Assembly (NCBI RefSeq): GCF_040530035.1
Contig: NZ_JBEWCD010000001.1
Location: 744,001 to 808,000 of the forward strand
From: Roseibium sp. HPY-6
Lineage (GTDB): Bacteria > Pseudomonadota > Alphaproteobacteria > Rhizobiales > Stappiaceae
DNA: 64,000 nucleotides
Direction: 5' to 3'
The translations under genes and the position numbers were made by a program. Under the pieces are notes generated by a model. The model had not been told where the DNA came from and made no database searches. It saw only the letters and a list, made by a program, of their open reading frames with translations. Shown one piece after another: positions 43,368 through 52,529 of this stretch. Each line of letters begins with the position of its first letter. The first letter of the stretch is position 1.

Positions 43368-44393
43368 CTAACGCGACAAAGCCCGCATCAGCATGTCTGG
43401 ATCGATGTTGCCGCCGGTGAGAACGAGACTGACTGTCTTGCCTTTCAAAGGCAGTTTGCCGGTCAGAACCGCCGCCAGTGCCGCCGCGCCGCCCGGTTCC
43501 ACAACCAGCTTCAATTCGCGAAACGCGAAGGCGACTGCATCGAGGGCTTCCTCGTCGGTTATGGTAACTCCTTCGCCGGCAAGCTGGCGCAGGATCGAAA
43601 ACCCTATTTCACCCGGTGTTTCGGAAAGCAGTGCATCGCAGATCGATCCGGACTTGCGCTCGTTTGACAATAAAGCGCCAGCTTCCAATGATCGCTTGTA
43701 GTCGTCGAAGTGCTCCGGCTCCACCGTGTGGAAACGAGTGGAGGGTGTCTTAAAGGCGAGAGCAAGTGCGATGCCGCTGGAGAGCCCTCCTCCGCCGGTG
43801 CAGGCCAGAACATCGTCAAGCTGCAATCCCAGCTCGGCTGCTTGCATGGCCAGCTCCAGACCGACCGTCCCTTGTCCCGCGATCACGGCTGGATCATTGA
43901 ACGGATGAACAAAGGTTGCACCCGTTTCCGCACAAAGGTTCGCAGCGATCCGGTCGCGGTCTTCATTTTCCCGATCATACGTCACCACATTTGCCCCGAA
44001 CGCTCGCGTGCGCTCCAATTTGATCCTGGGTGCATCTGCCGGCATGACGATGGTCGCCTCGACACCGAGAATGCGCGCACTGGCAGCAACTCCCTGTGCA
44101 TGGTTCCCGGAAGAGCAGGCCACAACGCCTTTAGAGCGCGCTTCTTCAGGAATGAGGTTTAGGCAATTGAAAGCGCCGCGGAATTTGAACGACCCGCTGC
44201 GCTGCAGGTTTTCAGGTTTGATGAGAACAGTCGCCCCTGCCCGCTCGTCCAGCGCCGGATGCCGCATTAACGGGGTTCTCACTGCATACCCGTCTATGCG
44301 GTCTGCTGCCTGTGCCACATCGGAATAGGTAACGGCCTTTCCCGCGTAGTCCGGCTTGGCACTTTCGCTCGGTTGAACAACAGTCTCAGTCAT
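43368..44393 (-). CDS. threonine/serine dehydratase-like PLP enzyme
   Basis: A 341-residue fold-type II PLP enzyme. The Schiff-base lysine is Lys70 in SGSFKFRGA, SSGNHAQGVA supplies the substrate loop, and TGGGGLSSGIALA is the phosphate-binding glycine loop. It has no C-terminal ACT-like domain, so it resembles catabolic threonine ammonia-lyase, serine racemase or hydroxy-aspartate dehydratase rather than biosynthetic IlvA. Removing ammonia from threonine would give 2-oxobutyrate. The gene is alone, 137 bp from the glycosyltransferase gene on the same strand. Confidence 0.87.
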   Translation of the reverse strand: MTETVVQPSESAKPDYAGKAVTYSDVAQAADRIDGYAVRTPLMRHPALDERAGATVLIKPENLQRSGSFKFRGAFNCLNLIPEEARSKGVVACSSGNHAQGVAASARILGVEATIVMPADAPRIKLERTRAFGANVVTYDRENEDRDRIAANLCAETGATFVHPFNDPAVIAGQGTVGLELAMQAAELGLQLDDVLACTGGGGLSSGIALALAFKTPSTRFHTVEPEHFDDYKRSLEAGALLSNERKSGSICDALLSETPGEIGFSILRQLAGEGVTITDEEALDAVAFAFRELKLVVEPGGAAALAAVLTGKLPLKGKTVSLVLTGGNIDPDMLMRALSR

Positions 44394-44530
44394 CAGCTTG
44401 CACCCTGAAGCAAGAAATTCAGCGTTCGTGATGACTTATCAGGAATTGCGATCGACTCAACATGCTGATGACGGTTTTTACACGCACTCAGGCTGAAAGC
44501 TGGCGCACTGGTCGCAAGTGGAATACCCGC

Positions 44531-45580
44531 TCACTCGGCAGCCTTTGCCTCATTCGCAAGTCCGTTGTGAATGTCCCGCGCTTCGACACAATTCTCCAGG
44601 AATTGCTGCGCGCTGGCAGCCCATGTGTAATTCATCGCGATTTTCCGGCAATGGTCCCGGGGAATATCCAGCGCGGCCACAGCAGCTTCCTGCAGATTTT
44701 CAGATAGAACGCCCGCACCGGTATCCCCGATCACATCGACTGGCCCCATGACCGGAAAGGCGGCCACAGGAACGCCGCAGGCCATCGCCTCCAGCATAAC
44801 GTTGCCAAAGGTATCGGTGAGCGACGGGAAGACGAAAACATCCCCAGCGGAATAATGCCGTGCAAGATCCTCACCAACCTTTGCGCCGGTAAAGAGTGTG
44901 TCTGGATATTCGCGCCGCAACGCCTCCAGCTGAGGACCTCCACCCACAACCACTTTGGAGCCAGGCAACTTGAGATCCAGAAACGCCTTGATGTTTTTTT
45001 CAACGGCGACGCGGCCGACATAGAGAAAAACCGGCCTAGGCAGGTCGTCGGGCAGCACAGATCCCTCATAAGGCCTGAACAGGTCTTCGTCGACGCCGCG
45101 AGACCAGCGCATAAGGTTCTTAAAACCGCGTGCGCGCAGGTCGTTTTCAAGCGAGCGCGTTGCCACCATGCAACCGCAACCGGAATTGTGGAAACTGCGG
45201 AGCCAGCTGTAGGACCAGGAAAGCGGCACGGGAAGACGCGCTGAAAGATATTCGGGAAATCGCGTGTGATAGCTCGTCGTAAATGGCTGCCCGGCTTTCT
45301 TCGCAACGCTTGCCGCAAGAAATCCCAAAGGACCTTCCGTGGCAATATGCAGGTGCTCGCAATCGAATTCCCGCATCATGCGGCGAACGATACCCCGATG
45401 CGTCAACGAAAGGCGGATTTCAGGATAGGTCGGGCAAGGTAGCGTCCGGAAAGCCTGGGGTGTGAGAAACTCCAAGCGTGCACCGGTCGCAACCAGTTCT
45501 TCGGCCGTTCGTTCAATCGACCTGACAACACCATTGATTTGCGGACGCCAGGCATCCGTCACGATCAGGATGGAACTCAT
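44531..45580 (-). CDS. GT4-family glycosyltransferase
   Basis: A 349-residue glycosyltransferase of the GT-B fold: TDAWRPQINGVVRSIERTAEEL near the N-terminus, YVGRVAVEKNIKAFLDL, and the donor-site region FPSLTDTFGNVMLEAMACGVPVAAFPVMGPVD (glutamate in TDTFGNVMLEAMACG). It resembles mannosyl/glucosyl transferases acting on lipid or polysaccharide acceptors, such as MgtA-like enzymes. It begins at ATG 45580, overlapping the stop of the LpxH-like phosphatase gene (ATGA), a pairing common in alphaproteobacteria and pointing to envelope glycolipid metabolism. Confidence 0.88.
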   Translation of the reverse strand: MSSILIVTDAWRPQINGVVRSIERTAEELVATGARLEFLTPQAFRTLPCPTYPEIRLSLTHRGIVRRMMREFDCEHLHIATEGPLGFLAASVAKKAGQPFTTSYHTRFPEYLSARLPVPLSWSYSWLRSFHNSGCGCMVATRSLENDLRARGFKNLMRWSRGVDEDLFRPYEGSVLPDDLPRPVFLYVGRVAVEKNIKAFLDLKLPGSKVVVGGGPQLEALRREYPDTLFTGAKVGEDLARHYSAGDVFVFPSLTDTFGNVMLEAMACGVPVAAFPVMGPVDVIGDTGAGVLSENLQEAAVAALDIPRDHCRKIAMNYTWAASAQQFLENCVEARDIHNGLANEAKAAE

Positions 45581-46380
45581 GCGGCAACCGGATCTTCCTT
45601 GGATTTCGCCGGCACGTTTTCGGTTTGAGTCTGGTCCGCCCATCGGATCACCTCAAACGTACCGTCATGATGTTCTGCGACGGCTGTACAGCTTTCCACC
45701 CAGTCGCCCGTATTGATGTAGTGGATACCGTTCATGTCCCGATTGGCCGCGTGATGGATGTGACCGCAGATCACACCGTCCACGCTTTGCCGGCGCGCCT
45801 CATCCGACAGTGCTTCTTCGAACCTGCCAATGAAACTCACGGCATTCTTGACCTTGAGCTTGGCCCAGGCCGACAGTGACCAGTAGGTCAAGCCAAGACG
45901 GCGGCGAAAGAAATTGACCCAGGTGTTTATTCCAAGGGCTGTCACATAGGCTTTGTCACCGAAGAATGCGAGCCATTTGGCGTGACGCATCACGACGTCG
46001 AACTGATCGCCGTGTATGACAAGATAGCGTTTTCCGTTCGCGGCTTCATGTACGATGCTGTCGGCCACTTCCACACCGCCGAAATGCGTGCCGAGAAAGT
46101 TCCGCAGAAATTCGTCATGGTTGCCAGGAATGTAAAAGATCCGCGCACCTTTACGCCCTTTTCGGAGAATTTTCTGTACAACGTCATTGTGAAGCTGCGG
46201 CCAGTACCAGGACCGCTTCAACCGCCAACCATCGACAATGTCACCGACCAGGTAGATGGTCTCGGCATCGTTGTCCTTTAAAAAGTCCAGCAGCAGTTCC
46301 GCCTGGCACCCTCGTGTGCCCAGGTGAACATCTGAGATAAACAAGGTCCGGTAGTGACGCGATGCCTCTGCGGTGGACAT
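45577..46380 (-). CDS. LpxH-like metallophosphoesterase (UDP-2,3-diacylglucosamine diphosphatase type)
   Basis: A 267-residue calcineurin-like phosphoesterase. Metal-site motifs appear in order: FISDVHLGTRG (Asp17, His19), LVGDIVDGW, IPGNHDEFLR, VIHGDQFD and ICGHIHHA. These match the LpxH/LpxH-like group that cleaves UDP-2,3-diacylglucosamine in lipid A synthesis or related nucleotide-linked lipids. Start at ATG 46380 with GGAGA 8 nt upstream. It is the first gene of a two-gene unit with the glycosyltransferase. Whether it is the main lipid A enzyme or a paralogue cannot be told here, since no other lpx genes are present. Confidence 0.87.
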   Translation of the reverse strand: MSTAEASRHYRTLFISDVHLGTRGCQAELLLDFLKDNDAETIYLVGDIVDGWRLKRSWYWPQLHNDVVQKILRKGRKGARIFYIPGNHDEFLRNFLGTHFGGVEVADSIVHEAANGKRYLVIHGDQFDVVMRHAKWLAFFGDKAYVTALGINTWVNFFRRRLGLTYWSLSAWAKLKVKNAVSFIGRFEEALSDEARRQSVDGVICGHIHHAANRDMNGIHYINTGDWVESCTAVAEHHDGTFEVIRWADQTQTENVPAKSKEDPVAA

Positions 46381-46547
46381 GGCATTTCTCCATATTCCCA
46401 TTAGGTGCGCTATAGACGCGATTCAAGTTTCATTATTATGACAACTATGGTGACTTCACAGGGAGCGTTCGATTTCAACCACTCCCCCATACAACAACCC
46501 GCCAGCGCACCTTCACCTTTCCCGCGCGGCATACGAGGAGACACTCT

Positions 46548-47327
46548 ATGGATTTGGGCCTAAAAGGGAAAAAGGCAATCGTTTGCGCATCCAGCCGAGG
46601 ACTGGGACGCGGCTGCGCCGAAGCTCTGGCAGAAGCGGGCTGCGACATTGTGCTCAACGGCCGCAACGAGGCGGTACTGGCAGAAACCCGTTCTGCCATG
46701 CAGGACCGGTATGGTGTTTCTGTTCTGAGCGTCGCGGCGGATGTGTCGACGGAAGAAGGCCAGAACGCGCTTTTGGCAGCCTGCCCAGACCCGGATATTC
46801 TCATCAATAACAATGGCGGCCCACCGAGGCGGGATTATACGGAACTTGACCGCAACGCACTTCTGGAAGGCGCAATCCAGAATTTTGTCACGCCGATCGA
46901 ACTGATCAAGGCGGTTGCTCCCGCCATGCAGCAGCGCGGCTTCGGCCGGATCGTCAACATAACGTCGCTCTCGGTGAAGATGCCGATCGAAGGTCTGGAC
47001 CTTTCGAGCGGTGCCCGCGCAGGCCTGACGGCCTTTCTCGCCGGTGTCTGCAGGCAGCTTGCGCCGTCCGGCGTCACCATCAACAACCTTCTGCCCGGCA
47101 AGATGGATACGGACCGGCTGAGGGGTGGCTTTGAACGGGCCGCGCAACAGTCGGGGACAAGTCTGGAGGAAATCAGGGCGCAACAGGCTGCGGAGATTCC
47201 CGCCAGACGCTTTGGAAATGCCGAGGAATTCGGTCAGGCCTGCGCCTTCCTGTGTTCCCGGCACGCCGGCTACATCACGGGCCAGAACCTTCTAATGGAT
47301 GGCGGGCTCTATCCGGCGGCATTCTAA
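46548..47327 (+). CDS. SDR-family oxidoreductase with non-canonical active site
   Basis: A 259-residue short-chain dehydrogenase-like protein. The nucleotide-binding segment reads KKAIVCASSRGLGRGCAEALAEAG, close to but not identical with TGxxxGxG, followed by NNNGGPP in place of NNAG. The serine of the active site is present (NITSLSVKMP), but the YxxxK motif is replaced by SSGARAG, where Ser stands for Tyr and Arg for Lys. A known FabG-like SDR subgroup lacks these residues. The ribosome site GAGGAGA precedes the ATG. Its activity is uncertain. A bidirectional terminator follows. Confidence 0.85.
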   Translation: MDLGLKGKKAIVCASSRGLGRGCAEALAEAGCDIVLNGRNEAVLAETRSAMQDRYGVSVLSVAADVSTEEGQNALLAACPDPDILINNNGGPPRRDYTELDRNALLEGAIQNFVTPIELIKAVAPAMQQRGFGRIVNITSLSVKMPIEGLDLSSGARAGLTAFLAGVCRQLAPSGVTINNLLPGKMDTDRLRGGFERAAQQSGTSLEEIRAQQAAEIPARRFGNAEEFGQACAFLCSRHAGYITGQNLLMDGGLYPAAF

Positions 47328-47338
47328 GTCCAGGACGC

Positions 47339-47367
47339 AAAAGGCCGGGACAATGCCCCGGCCTTTT
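47339..47367. terminator. bidirectional terminator between SDR and FadL-type genes
   Basis: AAAAGGCCGGG at 47339-47349 pairs with CCCGGCCTTTT at 47357-47367 around a 7-nt loop. The T4 and A4 ends suit termination in both directions. Confidence 0.85.
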
Positions 47368-47387
47368 CATGTTGCTTTGTCAAGCTG

Positions 47388-48719
47388 TTAGAACTTGTAG
47401 CGCAACGATGCTGAGATGATGTTCACCTGGCTTTCAACATCGGCGGTGTAGGTACCGATATTCGCGTTGTAGTCCTGATGGCCCGGGCCGATGTTTATCT
47501 GCGTGTCTGCGGGGATCAGGTGTGAGTACCCGACATCGAACGCAAGATGTTCGCTGGGTTTCCAGGTCGCGCCGGCAGAAAGCCACAACCGGTCATTGTC
47601 TGGGAGCCGTGTTGAGCGGATATCTTCATCGATCGGTGAAAGCTCATAGGCGACACCGGCACGGAGCGTCACCTGGTCGTTGAAGTCGTACTCACCGCCG
47701 ACAGCAAAAAACCACCCATCTTCATAATTGAAGGCCAGATCCGGTAATCCGGTCGGATTTGTTGTTGTTCCGTCGGTCGACGACAGATGCACCGTGCCAA
47801 GCCTGCTCCAGTTTGTCCATTCAACAGTACCGAGCACCCTGAATTTGTCGGTGATCCTCTGTTTCGCAGAGATCGTTACCATCTCAGGAAGGATCACGTT
47901 CGCTTCAATGCCCGTGCGGCTGGAACTCACGCCGACAGCCGGTACAGACGCCGGATTGATGAAGTGACCATCGAGGCTATGGAAAACGGCGGACCGGAAA
48001 CCGACACCAATTTCCGTACCCTCCATGGGCTTGATAGTGATGCCGGCCGTTGCACCGAAGCCGAGGCTTCCACCCTTGACTTCAGTTGAAGGCACCGAAG
48101 AGGTGAGCGACGCCGCAAGGGGATAAGCCGATTTCAGCCGGATTTGCAGATACTCAACCTGCAACCCCGCCGCCACCGAGACCATATCATTGACCTTGTA
48201 GGCAACGGTTGGATTGACATTGACGGAAAACACTTCGGAAGACCGCGAGTAATACTGCCCTGCCCAGCTTTGCTCCGGCTTTGTTGCCAAACCATAGGGG
48301 GTGTTTATTGCAAGACCGAAGTACCATTTATCGGTCAACCCATAGCTCGTATAGGTAGAAGGTATCCAGGCGTTCGACGCAATGTCGCCACTGGGAGCGG
48401 TGCTCCTACCGAACCCGCCTGTAAGCGTATTTACAGTGCCCTGCGGGGTAAATACGCCATTGAGGTCTGACTGAGGCGCGATGAAGGAACTGTGCGACTC
48501 AAAGGTCAATCCCTTTCCAGCAGCCGTGATTGTTGCCGGGTTCCAGAACATCGACGAGATTGTCTCCCCGCTTGTTCCGTTACCGGCGAACGATGTCCCC
48601 TGGTAATATGCACTTTGCTCCCTCAGCGCAAAGCCGCCAGCATGTGCAGCGCCGGCGACCATCGAAAGTGCCAGCGCAGTGGAAGCGAACAGAAACGTCT
48701 TTTTATTTGCCCACATCAT
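47388..48719 (-). CDS. OmpP1/FadL-family outer-membrane transporter
   Basis: A 443-residue outer-membrane protein. The signal peptide (KKTFLFASTALALSMVAGAAHA) ends near residue 27. The mature start GGFALREQSAYYQGTSFAG and SSMFWNPATITAAG is the FadL N-terminal plug region, including the NPA motif. The rest is beta-rich, and the chain ends in Phe (SASLRYKF), the outer-membrane sorting signature. The family takes up long-chain fatty acids and other hydrophobic compounds. Start ATG 48719 has GGGAG 8 nt upstream. A long-chain acyl-CoA ligase gene is 10 kb away, not linked. Confidence 0.92.
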   Translation of the reverse strand: MMWANKKTFLFASTALALSMVAGAAHAGGFALREQSAYYQGTSFAGNGTSGETISSMFWNPATITAAGKGLTFESHSSFIAPQSDLNGVFTPQGTVNTLTGGFGRSTAPSGDIASNAWIPSTYTSYGLTDKWYFGLAINTPYGLATKPEQSWAGQYYSRSSEVFSVNVNPTVAYKVNDMVSVAAGLQVEYLQIRLKSAYPLAASLTSSVPSTEVKGGSLGFGATAGITIKPMEGTEIGVGFRSAVFHSLDGHFINPASVPAVGVSSSRTGIEANVILPEMVTISAKQRITDKFRVLGTVEWTNWSRLGTVHLSSTDGTTTNPTGLPDLAFNYEDGWFFAVGGEYDFNDQVTLRAGVAYELSPIDEDIRSTRLPDNDRLWLSAGATWKPSEHLAFDVGYSHLIPADTQINIGPGHQDYNANIGTYTADVESQVNIISASLRYKF

Positions 48720-49212
48720 GGTGTTTTCTCCCATCCCCCTCCCGACGGAGGAATTTTGATTTCGATTGATAGGATTTTCCAAGACGGGGATCTGTTGCAA
48801 GCGAAGAAATAAGGGACGGCAACCGCAAATTCATCATGCTGCAATGCAATATAACGCACCAATCAGACATTAAAGGTAAGGCAAAGACTCAAAACGCGAC
48901 AAAAAGGTCTTGTTCTCAGGAGCTTTGTCACGGTACCGACACATCGCCGCAAAAATGCACAAAAAATAGGCATAAACTCGTCCGGTTTCCTTTAACGTAA
49001 TATTGTCGGCGATCGTTGCTGCATTGCCACACATTCCGATACGGCATGTGCATGGAAAATACGCTCATGCGAGGGGGCACGCCGGTCCGTTCCGTGAAAA
49101 TGTGCTGAAATTCAGTAAAATTGCGCCGTTTCAGAAGCGTTTTCCTGCAGATTCGAAGCAGAAAAACAACCGGCGCACCGCGCTCTGCAAGCCCGGTGCG
49201 CCAACAAAAAGC
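48720..49212. other. intergenic region upstream of the FadL-type gene
   Basis: 493 bp. It carries the FadL-gene promoter on the minus strand and, at its right end, the terminator of the TRAP binding-protein gene. I see no gene; the plus-strand frames here have no plausible ribosome site or family match. Confidence 0.5.
49172..49202 (-). terminator. terminator of the thiM-thiD-TRAP operon
   Basis: On the minus strand, GGCGCACCG (49202-49194) pairs with CGGTGCGCC (49180-49172) after a 13-nt loop, then GGTTGTTTTTC. It starts 11 nt after the stop of the last gene. Confidence 0.8.
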
Positions 49213-50325
49213 TCAGGCGTTAGTGTCGCGCGCGGACAGGAAACGGCGCATGGCAACATCGCTCCACGGGGCAAGACGCGCCCGTGCAGCGAGATGACTT
49301 TCATAGATACGCTTGCCGATCGCATCCTTGTCCGAGAACTCGGAAAGAACATTTGCTGCCGTTGTCCGCAGAACTTCCAGCACATCCTCGGGATAAGCTT
49401 TGACGGTCACACCGTCTTCTTCCTGAAGCAGTTTCAGACTGCCTGCGTTTTCCCAGTCGCTTTCTGCAAGCGCTCTTCCGTTTTCCGCGCGGCAGGCCTC
49501 CAGAACGATGGCACGCAACTCTTCCGGAAGCCCTTCCAATGCGACCTGGTTGAAGAGCGCTTCGCCGGTGCCATTGGGCTCATGAAACCCGGGCGAATAG
49601 TAGTTCTTGGCGACCTTGTGAAAGCCCATCGCGCGATCGGACCAGGGACCGAGGAACTCGGTCGCATCGAGCACACCGGACTGCAGCGCTTGAAACAGCT
49701 CCGCCGGCGGCAGCCCGACGGGTGTTGCACCGAGCCTGCGCATCACCTCGCCGCCAAGCCCTGGCATCCGGATCTTCAATCCGCTGAGATCATCCAGACT
49801 GTTGATGTCTTTCTTGAACCATCCACCCATCTGGACCCCGGTGTTTCCGGCCATGACCGGTTTCACACCGAAGGGCGCATAGAGTTCGTCCCAGAGCGCC
49901 TGCCCGCCACCTCGTTCAATCCAGGTAATGTGCTCATGCGGCAAGAGCCCGAACGGAATAGCAGTGAAGAATACCGATGCAGGTATCTTGCCCTGCCAGA
50001 AGAACGACGCCGTGTGGGCCATTTGCGCGGTGCCGGCAGAAACGGCGTCGAAAACGCCGAGAGCCGGTACCAGTTCACCAGCCGCATAGAGACGGATACG
50101 GAAAAGGCCGCCGGACATTCTGGCTACCTGGTCGACAATTCTTTGCGCGGTCACACCAGGTCCAGGCAGGTTCTTCGGCCAGGACGTCACCATCTTCCAT
50201 TCGATCGTGGCCTTGTCCTGGGCCAGTGCGGGCGCGGCGAGCGCAGCTCCGCCAGCAACGGCGGAACCACCCAGTAATGCTCTCCGGCTCAGGTCGTTAT
50301 CACGCTTTGCGCGAATTTCTGACAT
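49213..50325 (-). CDS. TRAP transporter binding protein (TakP-like) with Tat signal
   Basis: A 370-residue periplasmic binding protein. The N-terminus has a twin-arginine signal (SRRALLGG then a hydrophobic run to APALAQ, about residue 36). The mature part follows the TakP type of TRAP binding protein: WPKNLPGPGVTAQRIVDQV, LSGLKIRMPGLGGEVMRRLGATPVGLPPAELFQAL and FLGPWSDRAMGFHKVAKNYYSPGFHEPNGTG (arginine in KIRMPG). TakP-like proteins bind 2-oxo acids. It starts at ATG 50325, 1 nt after thiD's stop, with GGAG upstream, and so is the third gene of a TPP-riboswitch operon. No matching TRAP permease is adjacent. Confidence 0.9.
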   Translation of the reverse strand: MSEIRAKRDNDLSRRALLGGSAVAGGAALAAPALAQDKATIEWKMVTSWPKNLPGPGVTAQRIVDQVARMSGGLFRIRLYAAGELVPALGVFDAVSAGTAQMAHTASFFWQGKIPASVFFTAIPFGLLPHEHITWIERGGGQALWDELYAPFGVKPVMAGNTGVQMGGWFKKDINSLDDLSGLKIRMPGLGGEVMRRLGATPVGLPPAELFQALQSGVLDATEFLGPWSDRAMGFHKVAKNYYSPGFHEPNGTGEALFNQVALEGLPEELRAIVLEACRAENGRALAESDWENAGSLKLLQEEDGVTVKAYPEDVLEVLRTTAANVLSEFSDKDAIGKRIYESHLAARARLAPWSDVAMRRFLSARDTNA

Positions 50326-50326
50326 A

Positions 50327-51133
50327 TCAACGGCTCCAGACTTTGTAGAAATGATGGACTGGGCCGTGGCCCGACCCGATCTCGATCTCATCTGCGGCTG
50401 CAATCGCCCCGTGCACATATTGCTTCGCCTGCGAAATCGCGAGCGCAAGGTCCTCCCCCCTAGCGAGACCTGCCGCGATGGCGGAGGACAGCGTGCAACC
50501 TGTTCCATGCGTGTTTTCTGTTGCAATGCGTCGGTCGCGAAGCCAGGTCGCACCGCCGGTGGCATCAAGAAAGAGGTCCGAACTGTCCGCACCCTCGCCG
50601 TGACCACCCTTCAGCAAAACCGATCGTGCGCCCAGGCGCAAAAGCTGTTCAGCCTGCGACTGCATCTCGCTTTCGCTAGTTGCGACTTCGCTTTTCAGCA
50701 TGCGGGCGGCTTCATGAAGATTGGGCGTGACCACATCCGCCAGAGGCAGGAGCACGCCGATAAGGCTTTCAACGGCGCTTTCAGCGAGCAAGGGGTCACC
50801 CGAAGCGGCAACCATCACCGGATCAAGCACGACCGGGCCGGTCGAGTTGGCCTTTAGCCTCTCTGCCACGGCTCCTATGATTGGTGAACTTGCGAGCATA
50901 CCGATCTTCGTTGCATTGACCTTTAGGTCGGAATAGACGGCGTCGATCTGCGCACGCACAAAGTCCGGCGGCACATCGTGAATAGCGGTTACACCGCGCG
51001 TGTTCTGTGCTGTCAATGCCGCCAACACGCTGGCACCATAGACCCCATTGGCCGAAAATGTCTTGAGATCGGCTTGTATACCGGCCCCTCCTCCGGAATC
51101 TGACCCTGCTATGGTCACCGCGATGGCGGTCAT
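50327..51133 (-). CDS. thiD: hydroxymethylpyrimidine (phosphate) kinase ThiD
   Basis: A 268-residue ribokinase-like enzyme. It phosphorylates hydroxymethylpyrimidine and its monophosphate to HMP-PP, the pyrimidine half of thiamine. Motifs include [21 protein letters not shown] near the start, [16 protein letters not shown] in the middle, and the ATP site/anion hole [21 protein letters not shown]. Start is ATG 51133 (AGGAG 6 nt upstream), not the frame start at 51154. It is the second gene of the operon, 41 nt after thiM. Confidence 0.95.
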   Translation of the reverse strand: MTAIAVTIAGSDSGGGAGIQADLKTFSANGVYGASVLAALTAQNTRGVTAIHDVPPDFVRAQIDAVYSDLKVNATKIGMLASSPIIGAVAERLKANSTGPVVLDPVMVAASGDPLLAESAVESLIGVLLPLADVVTPNLHEAARMLKSEVATSESEMQSQAEQLLRLGARSVLLKGGHGEGADSSDLFLDATGGATWLRDRRIATENTHGTGCTLSSAIAAGLARGEDLALAISQAKQYVHGAIAAADEIEIGSGHGPVHHFYKVWSR

Positions 51134-51174
51134 AAGGTTCTCCTGGTCTTGCAAAAAGGTTTGAACAAAGTCGT

Positions 51175-51948
51175 TCAGACGGTTTTCAATCGGATTTCGA
51201 TATCGCGGATTGTCATCGTGTAGAGCGCGTCCAGCAGCTCCGGCACGAGACTTCCCGGGCCGGCCGCGCGCTCACCGGCAATCTCACCGGCAATGTTGAA
51301 GACCGAAAGGCCGGATGCCGCCGCCAGAGCGATGTCGCGTTCCACACTTGCGAACGCTGCAAGCACTGCACCACCGGCGCAGCCCGTTGCGGTCACGCGC
51401 GCCATTAGAGGATGACCATTCAAAAGTCGGAAATCCTCATTCACACTCTCTATCTTGTCCTCTGCACCTGTAACGGCCAACACCGTTCCTGAGGCGATCA
51501 TCGCCTCAACGTCAGCCCGCTGCGGAAACAGCGCGTCCAGTTCCCGCTCGTTCAAACGTACAAGATCCGGGCAGGACGCCATGAGTGTCTTGGCGTAGGC
51601 ACAACGCACGGTGGACCGATCGGCAAACACAGGGTCGATGCTGACGGGCCGCCCGGCCCCCTTGGCAGCTTCGATCGCTATAGGAATGGCATCACGCCGT
51701 GCTGTGTCCAGCGTACCCAGATTGATTAGCAACGCGTCCGCACTCGATGCGAAGCCGGCAACCTCTTCCACTGAGATCGTCATGGAGGGAACGGCTCCGA
51801 TCGCAAGCAGCACGTTGGCTGTAAATGTCTGGGCAACAGCGTTGGTTATTGCGTGCACGCGCGGAGCACGTTCGCGCACGCGTTGAAGCAGCTCGAACAC
51901 TGTTTCGGCAGTAAGCTGTTGTGTGGACGCGGCAACAGACAGGCTCAT
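51175..51948 (-). CDS. thiM: hydroxyethylthiazole kinase ThiM
   Basis: A 257-residue kinase that salvages hydroxyethylthiazole to its phosphate. Family features are HAITNAVAQTFTANVLLAIGAVPSM near the N-terminus, PVSIDPVFADRSTVR, and the catalytic cysteine region VTATGCAGGAVLAAF. The ATG at 51948 has GGAGG 7 nt upstream. It is the first gene behind the TPP riboswitch (about 75 nt of leader in between), so it is switched off when thiamine pyrophosphate is plentiful. Confidence 0.95.
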   Translation of the reverse strand: MSLSVAASTQQLTAETVFELLQRVRERAPRVHAITNAVAQTFTANVLLAIGAVPSMTISVEEVAGFASSADALLINLGTLDTARRDAIPIAIEAAKGAGRPVSIDPVFADRSTVRCAYAKTLMASCPDLVRLNERELDALFPQRADVEAMIASGTVLAVTGAEDKIESVNEDFRLLNGHPLMARVTATGCAGGAVLAAFASVERDIALAAASGLSVFNIAGEIAGERAAGPGSLVPELLDALYTMTIRDIEIRLKTV

Positions 51949-52024
51949 GCATCTCCTCCGGCAACGGAATTATTGTTTTCGGAGGGATGAAAGGAAGGCG
52001 CGAAGCCGAACGCCTCAACGTTTT

Positions 52025-52118
52025 CATCTCAACTCCCTCCGCCGGTATCAACCGGATCAGGTTCAAGGAGTTGGCCGTGTGCCTCTCAGCCCGATCAATC
52101 GTCGTCGGGCACCCCCAT
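52025..52118 (-). ncRNA. TPP riboswitch (THI element)
   Basis: On the minus strand the leader shows the conserved THI-box parts in order: GGGGGTGCC, GGGCTGAGAGG, then CTTGAACCTGATCCGG and TTGATACCGGCGGAGGGA. CUGAGA is the pyrimidine-sensing element and the later segment forms the pyrophosphate-sensing helix. It sits about 75 nt before thiM and should repress the thiM-thiD-TRAP operon, by sequestering the ribosome site or by termination, when TPP binds. Confidence 0.95.
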
Positions 52119-52258
52119 GAGATGCCAGCACTGCTAGCAAGCCAGCGTGTTGAATGCAAGTCCCGAGCAGGCCTGTGCCGCTTTTCAGCAATTGACTGCG
52201 GCGATGAGATAGGCGATGTCCTTGTCTGTTCTTATGCAAAAAAATTCCGGAGTGACGC

Positions 52259-52495
52259 ATGGTTCCGTTTTTCGTGATGATCAAGTGCCAGCTCGGCAAG
52301 ACCTATCAGGTCGCCAACGCCATCGCCGATGCGGAAATCGCCTCCGAAGTCTATTCCACCAGCGGAGACTACGACCTCCTCGTGAAGTTCTACGTCGACG
52401 ACGGTGCTGACATAGGTCATTTCGTGAACGAAAAGGTCCACCCGATCGGCGGCATACAGGACACCAAGACGATTATTACCTTCAAGGCATTTTAG
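52259..52495 (+). CDS. stand-alone Lrp/AsnC ligand-binding domain protein
   Basis: A 78-residue protein that is only the effector-binding (RAM) domain of Lrp/AsnC regulators: IKCQLGKTYQVANAIADAEIASEVYSTSGDYDLLVKFYVDD (in pieces: CQLGKTYQVANAI, VYSTSGDYDLLVKF) and IQDTKTIITFKAF. There is no helix-turn-helix upstream in frame. Such single-domain proteins form rings and may bind amino acids or modulate other Lrp proteins. GGAG is 6 nt before the ATG. It is divergent from the thiM operon. Confidence 0.88.
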   Translation: MVPFFVMIKCQLGKTYQVANAIADAEIASEVYSTSGDYDLLVKFYVDDGADIGHFVNEKVHPIGGIQDTKTIITFKAF

Positions 52496-52529
52496 AGCCC
52501 CTGACATATTACAATACTGGAGACGACTG

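Noticed and set aside
49003..50277. 424-residue plus-strand frame over the TRAP binding-protein gene
   Set aside because: The opposite strand encodes a full-length Tat-exported TRAP protein with family motifs; this frame has none.
49213..50325. second complete TRAP transporter
   Set aside because: Only the binding protein is present; no DctQ or DctM gene adjoins it, and the TRAP genes at 30.8-33.6 kb have their own binding protein.
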